A DNA stretch of 64,000 nucleotides from Anagrus nilaparvatae. Lineage: Eukaryota > Arthropoda > Insecta > Hymenoptera > Mymaridae. The stretch lies in NCBI GenBank assembly GCA_022575985.1, contig JAKSXM010000247.1, forward strand, positions 5,727,501 through 5,791,500, in the 5' to 3' direction. A program made the translations under genes and the position numbers. Position 1 is the first letter of the stretch. Each line of letters begins with the position of its first letter. Of the stretch, positions 54,653 to 64,000 are shown one piece after another. The notes below the pieces were generated by a model, which saw only the letters and a list, made by a program, of their open reading frames with translations, made no database searches and was not told the origin of the DNA.

Positions 54653-55591
54653 AGTTGGTATAATAGTATTCATACAGTTAAAACTATTAGAATTACAAGA
54701 TGGTTAAAGTATGTCCCAGGTGCAAAGTATGAAATTTACGGGTTCGCAGACGCGTCAGATACAGCTTATGGCGCTTGCACATATTTAAAAGTAACACTTC
54801 GTGGAAAAAGTACTGTTCATCTACTCCAAGCTAAATCAAAAGTCGCGCCATTAAAGCCAATTTTGACAATTCCTAAGTTAGAATTAAATGCAGCGCATTT
54901 ATTAACAAAATTAACTATAAAAGTACTTAGAGCATTAAAATAAGATGAAGTAAAGATATATTTATTCTCAGACTCAACTGATGTGTTATGTTGGTTAAAA
55001 GAGCATCCTTCAAAATGGGAAAGATTTGTAAAACACAGATGCTCAGAAATTCATACTTTGCTCCCTGATGCCTACTGGAGCCATGTAAGGTCCGCTGATA
55101 ATCCTGCTGATTGTGTGTCCAGGGGTCTACCTCCTGATCAGTTACATGCCTTTTCTCTTTGGTGGGGAGGGGGAGTAATGGTTAATAACCCAATAGATCT
55201 TCAAAATAGCATATTGAGCAAATCAATATATTTAGCCAATAATGATTGTCAGGTTTCTTCTACAAAACAAACTCCTAAAGTAATTATTTGGGATTTGATT
55301 GACAAATATTCTGAATTAAATAAGCTACTGAGAGTCACATCTTATGTAATTAGATTTATAGATAAAATTTCTATTAAAGTAAAAGATAAATTTAAGCAAA
55401 AATCTAATTTATTAAGCAACTCTTGGTTTTCAGTAAAATACTATTTAGGGTTCTGCAAATTAGTTTCAGTACCTGAATTAGTAAGGGCTAGAATGATTTG
55501 GACTTATTTAGTTCAAAGAAGTTACTTTTATAAAGATATTAAATTACTCATGAATAACCATAAACCTGATGATTTAACTTACGTCGTTTAG
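54653..55591 (+). pseudogene. BEL/Pao RNase H region
   Basis: In the same frame as RT after the TAA: YEIYGFADASDTAYGACTYL near 54730, then LTIPKLELNAAHLLTKL. Another in-frame TAA lies near 54941. Then comes YLFSDSTDVLCWLKEHPSKW and HVRSADNPADCVSRG, motifs of the BEL RNase H-like domain (Asp residues in FADAS and FSDST). It stops at TAG 55589-55591, where the integrase frame shifts. RNase H removes the RNA template. Confidence 0.8.
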
Positions 55592-56046
55592 ATCCACTTT
55601 TTGATCAAAACTTACTTCGATTAGGTGGTCGTATTTACTTATCATTACTAGACTATGACCAAAAACATCCTTGGATCTTGCCAAGCAAATGTTCTTTTTC
55701 AAAACTTTTAGTTGATTTTTGTCATGATAAAACCCTACACGGTGGTGTACGTCTAACACTTTCAACATTAAGGCAAGAATTCTGAGTTATAAAAGCTAGA
55801 AATTTAGTTAGAAGTCGAATTCATAAATGCAATACATGTATTCGATATGGAACAAACAAGTTAAATCAAAAAATGGGCATACTTCCTTCATGTAGAGTAA
55901 CTCGACCTGATAAGCCTTTTAGATTAAGTGGTGTAGATTATGCGGGTCCCTTTGATACCCTAAGATTTAGAGGTCCTGGAGCTCAAAAAACGCTATACAA
56001 GTCGTACACAGCTGTTTTTGTGTGTATGAACACAAAATTTACAGAA
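55585..56046 (+). pseudogene. BEL/Pao integrase N-terminal part, truncated
   Basis: Begins with RLDPLFDQNLLRLGGRI in a shifted frame. It then shows the zinc-binding HHCC region (ILPSKCSFSKLLVDFCHDKT, HKCNTCIRYG), with a TGA near 55784 where a Trp is usual. The start of the catalytic core follows (FRLSGVDYAGPFDTLRF), with the first catalytic Asp. The core stops near FVCMNTKFTEH at about 56046, so the second Asp and the Glu are missing. The next codon belongs to a helicase in the same frame. Confidence 0.8.
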
Positions 56047-57400
56047 CATCGACAAGAAGTTTTAAACTGTTTAAAAGGACAAATAGACGCGATTAAAAAT
56101 AATACATTAACATCCAATATGATCAAAAGAGTAATAGTACAAGGAAAAGCAGGATCAGGATAAAGCACTAATAAAAGAAATGGTAAAAATGATAACATCT
56201 GCTTTCGGGGAAGATGCAGTCAAAATCGGAGCACGTACTGGCATGGCTGCTGTAAATGTATATATGGAAAAACATATCACTAATTACTACGATTACCTTT
56301 AAATTATAAACAATTTGGTTCATTAGAAAATAAAAATGCCAAAAAACTACAAACTGAATTAAAAAATTTGAAATTTCTGTTAATTGACGAAATGTTATTA
56401 ATAGGTTTACGTACTTTATATCAAATAGAATCACGGTGTAGAGAAATTTTCGCTAACGAAATTGATGAACCTTTTAGTGGAATAATAATATACTTATTCG
56501 GAAATTATAACCAATTAACGCCGGTAGGACATACGGCAATATTTAGTTTAAAAAAATCTACTGACAAAATGCAATCGCAAGGAGAACTTGTTTTTAAACA
56601 ATTTCAGAAATATTTCTGTTTACAAAATGCACACCGAAGGAAATCAAACACCATATTCAAAATTATTAGATGAAATAGCAAATGCAGAATTGTCGCAGCA
56701 AAAATTACGAAGTACTGAATAATAGAAGAGAATTTATAATACCTAAAAACGAATTGGATATGTTCGAAAATGCAATACATTTATACCCGAAATGCATACA
56801 AGTAGATGCACATAACGAAAAACATTCAAAAACACAGGAAACCCAGTAGCTCGAATTGTAGCCACAAATTCACCTAATGTAGCCATTCGTTGTTCAGATG
56901 ATCAGGGTTACAAAATGTTTTATACTTATCTAAAAATTGTCGTGTCGTTACGGGCAAACTTATGGACTGAAGGAGGTTTAGTAAATGGTACTTTAGGATA
57001 TGTGAGAGAAATAATTTATGCTGAAAATAATTCACCACCGCAATTCCCAGAAGCTATCATGGTAGAATTTGATAATTATAAAGGACCCTATTTATATAAA
57101 AATCTATTTCCAATAATACCTCTAAACCGTACATGGACACATAATAAAATACAATGCAGCCGAATACAAATACCACTTATGTCATCATATTCAATAACCA
57201 TAAATAAATCCCAAGGCCAAACTATTCATAAAATGTTTCTCCATATTGGAGACAGTGAAAAGCAATTAGGTACCACTTAGGTAGGATTAAGTAGAGTTAA
57301 ATCAATAAACAATTTGATTCTAATAAAAGACTACACAAATATAGATACGACTCTATTCGACTATGTGCTTCTTTTAAAGACAAACAAAAGTTTTTACACA
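56047..57400 (+). pseudogene. PIF1-type helicase fragment (Helitron-like)
   Basis: Starts in mid-helicase with VLNCLKGQIDAIKNN, then VIVQGKAGSG, where Walker A should continue with Lys-Ser/Thr. At that codon the sequence is TAA (56161-56163) and the frame shifts. Further segments: VKIGARTGMAAVNVY (about 56220), LLIDEMLLIG (Walker B, 56376 on), IYLFGNYNQLTPVG and LQNAHRR. A gap follows, then LRANLWTEGGLVNGTLGYVR (about 56950) and SSYSITINKSQGQTIHK (57180 on), with degraded VGLSRVKSINNL. PIF1 helicases unwind DNA; in insects many such copies belong to Helitrons. No Rep domain was seen, so the Helitron link is inference. Confidence 0.75.
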
Positions 57401-59279
57401 AATTGAAAAACGATATTCACTAAAATATAAAAATAAAATAAAAAAAAAATTATATTCAATTTCATACATTAATAATTCAATTAATTATATTTTTTTTCAT
57501 TTATATGCCTAAATTTATTTTAAAAAACAAAACAATTACTCCTAGAACAAATAAACTATATATACGATAAAATAATACTTATACAGATGATTAAATACGA
57601 AACTATTAATTTTTAACTTGGATTATTTTTAAATAAGAAACAATAATATAATGATTTAAAAAAAATTATAAAATAAATCAAAAAATTTTCTGTAGCTTCG
57701 CTCAGTCTTATACTCGTCCCGGGTAATCTAGTTTAGAAATTTCGGAGTATACAACCTTTGCTGGTCTACATATTTTGCAACTACCCATGCAATGCACAGA
57801 GTTTTTTCCATAAAGGGTATTTTTATTATGATCAGCATTATCATAAACATAAAATTTTAAAGTTGAGCCCTGTGTAATGAATCGATCAATACATTAAGTA
57901 GCTGATACTTGAGATAGTAACACATAATTGTAAGTGGAAGAATATCCAAACGCTGACGGAATATTAAGTAAATCCTTGGAACTAAATCTGTGATACAAAA
58001 CAACTGATGTTCACAATTATAAAGGCGATATGAAAGACTTTAGGATAACACACTTTATAATTGCGTGACATAAGCCCATTACTTTTTGCTTCCATATTTC
58101 CTTATTTTCGCCCTTTTTATAATGGCATATTAATTACGAAACAAACTTCAGTAATGAATCTGGTACATATTGGTCAAGATTTTAAAAAAATTTATCTGCA
58201 GGTGGATACGTTGTATTAATTTACACCTTCTTCTCAATAACTTTAAAAATTTAATCTGCTAATAATTATAGTTTTAGCTCTATTTTCATTGTCAGTTTTA
58301 GATTTAGTGATTCTTAGTAATATCTTAACATAATATCATCCGTAATTTTGGACCGATAAACAACTCATACTTCTTTATTAAAACTATGAATGAAAATATT
58401 ATCTTTAAAATGCTTTAAAATCTCTTCTTTAATGTATATTACGTTAAGAAATTTTTTTTCTACAGGATTCTCACTTGTATTCTGAAATAAGATCATTTAG
58501 AGAGATTTTTATCTCTTACATCTTCAATGTAGATCAAAATAAATTCTGTTATTTCAGGCAATTTCTTATCAAGAGGAGACTCAAAAAAACTAGTTTGTTT
58601 AAAAAATAATTATGACATTTCTTGTGATACGTGGCATTTTTCTCCAAGTAGATCTAGTATTGTTGCCGGTCTATCAAGAATTTTGTTTGCCTATTTTATG
58701 CACATAAAATTTGTTTGCATGTTCTAAAATTATTTTTTGAGTGTTTTCATTGTAAATAGTACAACTTATTTGGGGGTAAAAATAGTACGAATTTCAGGGG
58801 CTCCTTGATTTATTTCTCCATAAATTCATCTATAGCATTTTCGTCACAAAAAAATCATAAACTTTCATGTGAAAATTTATCAATAGTTCTTAAAGTCTGC
58901 AATAAAAAAACTGCAATATTTTTATCAAATCTTATTTAATTCTATGAAAGTACCAATATCTGAAAATATGATTATTACTCGATATCTCCAATCTGACACT
59001 TAATTTTTTAAACTTTTTTTCCTCAAAATATTTTACTTTAAAAAATAAAAAAAATAGCAATATTTTTTTCCTTTTTGAAAGTACCTCATATTTTTTTGTG
59101 GGAGTACTAGTTTTAGAAATATTTTTTATATTCAATTTTTTTGTATCTGAAACTTAATTTTTTTTTTTTATATATTTTACATAAAAAAATAAAAATAATA
59201 TCAATATTTTTTTTGTTTTAGGACATAGCACTTAATATTTTTCTATAATGTTACTAGTATTTAGAATTATCATTTCTAC
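57401..59279. other. No gene seen
   Basis: AT-rich DNA. GTAGCTTCGCTCAG near 57692 echoes a motif at 48650. The minus-strand frame at 58932-59135 is A/T-driven, with no family. Confidence 0.4.
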
Positions 59280-59960
59280 TAGGTATAATGGACCATTAAG
59301 AATATTTTGTTATTGTTAATGAGGAACCATAGTGCCAATTACTTGGAAGCGTTAATGTTTTGTTTGATAATGAAACAAAGAAGTAATGGGAACTTTATTC
59401 TAGTACTTTGCAGTTATCAGTTAATTGTAGTACTATCGCATCATCAGCAAATTCTAATTCTAATTCTAATAATTTTATAACTATAGCAACTGAACAAACC
59501 CAAAATTTTAATTCAGAACCCCCCACATTTAGTATTTTGATTAAATTCATTGAGTCTCAAATAAGTATCTTTGAGTCAATTGAGGAAAATAATTCTAGTT
59601 TGGTAAATTCAGTTTCTACAAATAATAATGTTTCTACTCAACCTCAAGCTGAAGTCTAGCATGTACAAACTAATAATAATATTTAAAATAAAGTCAAAAA
59701 TTAGAATGCCAATTGTGTAAAATTAATAATTTTTTCAACAACTGTCTTTTAAAAAATTAGAATAAGTTTATTAAAATTTCACCACTAGAAAAATATTAGT
59801 ACGTTAACTCTATAGCCAGATGTTGCAACTGTCTTAGTAAGTATGCGTATTTTAGATGTAAAACTCAGAGACGTTGTAACACCAGTAAGAAAAAACATGA
59901 TATCTCTCTGCATGATGATAACTTTGTAAATAAAAAACAAAACCTCCAAACTTCGAGTAA
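59280..59960 (+). pseudogene. Second BEL/Pao gag relic
   Basis: The best stretch, 59408-59659, encodes QLSVNCSTIASSANSNS then EPPTFSILIKFIESQISIFE. This is clearly related to EPPTLQIQLEFIENQISILE in the gag at 51571-52806. Upstream fragments near 59345-59400 match the preceding gag region with stops. Downstream to 59960, Cys-containing fragments (CQLCKINN, CCNCLSKYAYFRC) correspond to the zinc knuckles. A different, older family member; the pol region is absent. Confidence 0.65.
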
Positions 59961-60115
59961 TTAGTCTGAGTGAATGTATGCATTAGCATGCCTTACACTA
60001 GTTATATGCCCGCAGGAAAATGACATAAAGTCAGATAGTTCATGCGAAACTGGATGTATTAATGTGCATAAAATTTATATAGTTCTGTTCGAAATATTAT
60101 CAGGATATTCACTAT

Positions 60116-60158
<43 letters not shown>

Positions 60159-60650
60159 CATAAAAAGTCTCGTCTGATCGAAATAGCTAGAAATTATAGC
60201 TATCTTAGCGAAATTCGTTGAATATTAAATTTATAATATGCATAATATGGGGTTCTGCACTTTCGCGTTAAATGCTTATAAGTAGCAAATACTATTGTAA
60301 ATTTATTATCTATACCGAAATTCGAAAGAATTTAAGCAATTTCGGTCAATTAGTCTGAGTGAAGCATGCTTTAGCATACTTTACTTAATTTCTTTCCCCG
60401 TAGACTAACAACATTTTTAATGTTCTGAGTTCCTTTTTTCATCACTAGCTGTATCAAATAGTTTAAAATTTTTTAAGTTGTTTTAAAAATAAAGCATTAC
60501 TATGCTTAAATCAAATTCTATCCTTCTATATAAAATTGCTTACCATTATTATGATTGTATTGCAAACTTCATTACGATGTTTACTATTTTTTTTTTTCAT
60601 AAATTGCCCTGTCTAACTAAAATCATAGCGATTTTAGTGAACCTCGTTTA
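59961..60650. repeat. Two diverged direct repeats with long poly-T
   Basis: About 59963-60235 and 60350-60650 share TTAGTCTGAGTGAA, GCATTAGCATGCCTTAC / GCTTTAGCATACTTTAC, then after a T run CATAAA and TAGCGATTTTAGTGAACCTC / TATCTTAGCGAAATTCG. The first copy contains a T tract of about 40 bases (60118-60158). The tract suggests reverse-transcribed poly(A) on the other strand, but no gene is attached. Confidence 0.55.
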
Positions 60651-61440
60651 ATATTTTAAGGTGAAGATGGGATTCCACAAAGTATAGTTGCAAAAGCGCT
60701 TCCCACAATCGCTAAATACTTGACCATCCTATTTAATGAATCGTTAAAAAGTGGTAATTTTCCTGCGGCTTGGGAAATCCAATATCGCGCATCTAGGCCC
60801 TTAAAAAGGTCTCAATTCCATCATCCCCCTCTGATTTTAGACCGATCGTTCTTCTATGCTTTTTATCTAAAGTCTTGGAGAAGTCGGCTAACGATCAGGT
60901 TGTTAGCTTTTTAACAAAGTCGAAAATCCTTGACATATTTCAAGCAGATTTTAAAAAACATCATTCTACACAGATAGCCCTATTGAAACTAACAGATGAC
61001 ATTCGTCTGGCTAGAGACAATAAATAATAAACTGGCTACTTTTTTGCTACAGTTTGATTTATCCAAGGCTTTTGATAATGTATCCCCATCCAGACTACTA
61101 ACAAAACTCCAAGATATTGTAATATTTTTATTAATTTAACCAATAACTTGGTTAATTTTCAACTAATAGTCACGTAACAGTGTTTCGCCATAGTGTATTA
61201 GGTTGGCTCGTCAGTAGACTCCTAATACACCTTATCTAGACACCGTTTAATTATTTAAGAAACAAAAAATTAAATTGGCTTATCAAAATCTGCTCTTATG
61301 TGGTTCTGGTTATATCTCAATGGTGGTTCACTCTGTGTTACTTCCAAGCAATCTACATCAGCACCCCGTAACATAAACATAGGTGTCCCTCAGGGCTCCG
61401 TCCTAGGACCACATCTATTCTGTATTTACATGATTGATTT
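60651..61440 (+). pseudogene. Jockey-like LINE reverse transcriptase relic
   Basis: Fragments in several frames follow the order of a LINE RT. GIPQSIVAKALPTIAKYL and ILFNESLKSGNFPAAWEI (60670-60780) come first, then QADFKKHHSTQIALLKLTDD (about 60950). LLQFDLSKAFDNVSPSRL, motif A with the first catalytic Asp, is near 61050. Last come WFWLYLNGGS and INIGVPQGSVLGPHLFCIYM (about 61370-61430). The YxDD motif is beyond the break at 61440. Stops and frameshifts separate the pieces. Confidence 0.75.
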
Positions 61441-62058
61441 AAGGTGGTAGATCTAATTAAAAATAAAAAAAAACATGACTTTTTGTGGATAGGTTTTCGG
61501 GTAGAAATAATTCAGATAATTTTTTCCGAAATTGGCACTTTTTTAGATTATGAGTTGCTAAACATTTTATTTATTTTTTTTTATTTTTTCAAAATGGCGC
61601 CGATTACAAATGCCCTCAGTTAGGCCTCAATTTTCATGGGGTGCACGATTGCAGCCTCTAACTTGTTTGGAAACATACCAAACAAAATTTTTTTTGTTCG
61701 GAAAACATTTTTCTTCCAGATTGATGGATTCAAATTTCGGATAATGGAAGATTGTGAAAATTATTAAATTTTTTTCAAAAATTGCAATTTTCGGCACATG
61801 TTTTTTGGCGAAAAAAAATTGGCACAGTTTTTTAAAATCCATTCGATCAACCTAGAAGATAATTATATTTTAAAAATGTAGCCAAAAAATTAAGAAAATA
61901 TCTTAATTATTTTTTGAGTTATCGTGCCCGCAAATTCGAAAAACGTTGTTTCGAGAAAAACTCGTATAAAATTTCGGTGAAACGTATAACTTCTATAGCG
62001 ATGTCTCGCTTTATCTTTTATAACTTCCTTATTATTCAAGATATCATTATCATAATAA
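61441..62058. other. No gene seen
   Basis: AT-rich DNA with TGGGGTGCACGATTGCAGCC and TTTTTCGAGAAAAA-like runs. Nothing supported. Confidence 0.4.
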
Positions 62059-62390
62059 ATGTCTGTTTATAATTTTATATTTGACAAAATTAATGAATTT
62101 TACTCTACTCGCCGTGGTAATAAGTCAGTGTGGACAAAAGTACAAGAAAGTACTATCATTCAATATTTAAGGGAATTTAATGATTCTTCTGTAAAAAGGA
62201 ATACTTCGCATTATCATTATCATAAGTATTATGAACTTTTAAAAACTGCTGAAAATAAAACGCGTGTTTTCAGCGTAGAAATGATCCAAACGATCAAATT
62301 ATAATATTTTTGCCAATTGAAGAATGTTATGATGAATTACTTAATTATAATTATTATTATTATTATATTTATTATAATTATTGATACAAA
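62059..62390 (+). pseudogene. Fragment of an integrase-bearing transposon ORF (weak)
   Basis: The frame from ATG 62059 reads NEFYSTRRGNKSVWTKVQES and then HYHYHKYYELLKTAENKTRV, stopping at TAA 62302-62304. An adjacent frame from about 62292 continues IIIFLPIEECYDELLNY, then dissolves into a TAT/ATT microsatellite (62340-62383). The order resembles the N-terminal part of integrase proteins of Ginger-like elements annotated in insects as KRAB-A-domain-containing protein 2. The catalytic core is missing. The identification rests on general resemblance only. Confidence 0.35.
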
Positions 62391-63410
62391 TTCATAATGT
62401 AAATAAAACACGACATATTATTGGTTAATTTATATTATTTAAAACTAAGAGTCTCGAAACATTGATATTTGTCTATGAAGCTGAAATTTTTCAGCTTTAT
62501 ACGCTAAAAGCCGGCCTATAGGCTATAAAACTGAAGCGCGCAGCTTCATAGCGAAATAGGTTTGCTCGAGCATTTGTAGCCTATAAGACCGATTATCCTA
62601 TGGGGCTACGACATATATATATAGATTCTTTATTTTATTTAATTAAAATTATTTAATAATAATTTTATCTACATTATGTTAGGCATAAAATACAGTTCTG
62701 AATAATCGCTTTATTCATGTTTATAATTATCAAAAACTTTTGTACAATAATATTACCTAAATCAAAATTTGTAAGAACTTAAGTATTAATTTTGATTAAT
62801 TTACTACAATTTACAAAAAATAATTCCTCAAAAAAATTTGATATTTTAATCTTTTATTTGAAATTATCGCTGTTCTAAAATATAATCTTCCTAAAACATG
62901 ATTAAATATATCCTTATTTATAATAATAAGATATTTCCTTATGTAAAATGTTTGAAAGGCTGTTGCCAGATAAATATAGTGATTTGGCCCCCCTCGCCAA
63001 TCTCAAAAAAATTATTTGTATCCGAAAAGTATTATAAAAACTAGCCGATCCCCGTTGGAATTAGCTTCCTAGCACATATTAGGCGCCCTTAAACCTCAAA
63101 AAACCTTAAAAATCGTGTTTTTTGCGTTCTTTTTTGTTTCTCCGCACTGTATTGAGCTATTAATCTGAAAATTGCGTAGAAAAAAAGGGTACAGAGTGTA
63201 TTTTCAGTCTTCATTGGTTTTAGACCCTTAAGACCATTTTAAGACCCCGAAAATTTTTAATTTTCGAATAATCGGTTTTTTGAGCACATAAAAAAAAATA
63301 ACCAGCGTTAAATTTCTTCAAACTGACCTAAAAAGTTGAAAAAAAATATATTTTACTGATGTCAGTCTTGTCCTAGACGGGGGCTCATCCCTACTGCTTC
63401 AAAACTCAAA
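62391..63410. other. No gene; short structured patch
   Basis: AT-rich DNA. About 62490-62610 holds GC-richer inverted pieces (GGCCTATAGGC, CTTCATAGCG, TAGCCTATA). Around 62985-63080 is a CCCCCCTCGCCAATC patch. No coding region supported. Confidence 0.4.
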
Positions 63411-63424
63411 AAACGCGTTTATTT

Positions 63425-63640
63425 GTCTCTACACGATTAAAATGCAATAGAATTGCGAAAATTCGTTTTGGAACCTCCCTTAATCTTTTTGAGCATCTAT
63501 TTTTACGTTTTAACTAAAATATATTTCATTAATTATTGTTTTTTTCCCCTACACGATTAAAATGCAATAGAATCGAAAAAATTTGTTTCTGAACCTCGCC
63601 TTATTTTTCAAGCTTATGTTTTTACACTTTAAATACATTA
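63425..63640. repeat. Two tandem ~121-bp repeats
   Basis: CTACACGATTAAAATGCAAT plus AGAAT begins near 63429 and again near 63550. It is followed in both by a GGAACCTCCCTTA / TGAACCTCGCCTTA block and TTTTTACGTTTTAA-type DNA. Confidence 0.7.
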
Positions 63641-64000
63641 CATTTTTCGCTTTGTTTTTTTTTTTAGACCACTTTAAAACCGCTAAATACTCCCAAAACA
63701 AGTTTTTTAAACATTTTTTCGGGTTTTTATAAAATTTATTAAACTGACGAGTTTGAAAATATAAGAAAATGCTTTACGAATAATATTTTAATAATTTTTG
63801 TACGCATATGGAACATTTTTGAACCCTACATAAGAGTCTTTCTTTGCCAATTATATTATTATCGAGTGTTTTTTCCTTGGTTATTCTTTTATGCAAGAAA
63901 TAAATTAGTTTAGTCGTTAAAAAGTTTTTTTTTTGTAAAAAACTAATGTAACATGTTAAAAACTGTTTTTGATTATTATCATTTTTTAACAAAAAAAATA
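63641..64000. other. No gene seen
   Basis: AT-rich DNA to the window edge; the minus-strand frame at 63774-63992 shows no recognisable family. Confidence 0.4.

Noticed and set aside
60118..60158. Poly-T tract as the poly(A) tail of a minus-strand retrogene
   Set aside because: No gene-like sequence next to the tract on the minus strand; it sits inside a diverged direct repeat.

Overview
This window is AT-rich metazoan nuclear DNA, most likely from an insect. The organism was judged by eye from the mix of elements: BEL/Pao, R1-like and jockey-like LINEs, Penelope, piggyBac, a CACTA-like transposase with a DUF4806 partner, a PIF1-type helicase, and an arthropod-style Polinton/adintovirus-like capsid module. 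I cannot name the species. No bacterial operons, CRISPR arrays, rRNA genes or complete tRNA genes were seen. Almost everything recognisable is mobile or repeat DNA. The only convincing host coding piece is one exon at 38225-38392 that looks like part of the BRCT domain of the RNA polymerase II CTD phosphatase FCP1/CTDP1. Layout: 1-11 kb is non-coding and full of inverted repeats (1-1272, 3929-4509, 5222-6175), a dispersed repeat (7640-8250), a small hAT-like element (8779-8903), a ~257-bp tandem repeat (9005-10100), and one odd open frame with a repeated peptide ending KYIPE (6883-7203). A recent direct duplication (11414-12174) precedes the most gene-like block, 12740-16788. That block is a decaying Polinton/Maverick (adintovirus-like) morphogenesis cluster on the + strand: packaging ATPase, a small protein with a Gly-rich hydrophobic tail, a penton-like minor capsid protein, a basic core/pVI-like protein and a major capsid protein. 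No polymerase, integrase or protease is present. A DUF4806 gene (16876-17678, +) and a broken CACTA/TNP2-like transposase (18076-20214, -) follow directly. From 20.7 to 36 kb lie several large palindromes (20714-21335, 21676-23411, a LINE pair at 25745-29785, 30064-30720) and a piggyBac transposase (31910-33719) flanked by inverted arrays of a ~145-bp repeat. The FCP1-like exon is followed at once by a Penelope-like element (38640-42870). That element carries a head-to-head partial copy, two palindromic DNA elements inserted cleanly into its reverse transcriptase, a GIY-YIG endonuclease and a decayed hammerhead-like core. An R1-like LINE fragment (45127-46090) is followed by GC-richer unassigned DNA to about 48.2 kb. 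A BEL/Pao element (LTR 50500-50702, gag-pol 51571-56046) is cut off inside its integrase by a PIF1/Helitron-type helicase pseudogene (56047-57400). A second BEL gag relic, a jockey-like RT relic and an integrase-like fragment close the window. The genes do not form one pathway: they are layers of successive insertions. The two most informative signals are the intact gene order of the capsid module and a ~49-nt copy of the 3' half of tRNA-Arg(UCU) just upstream of the BEL gag. It looks like a primer-binding site extended by reverse transcription past the usual 18 nt.
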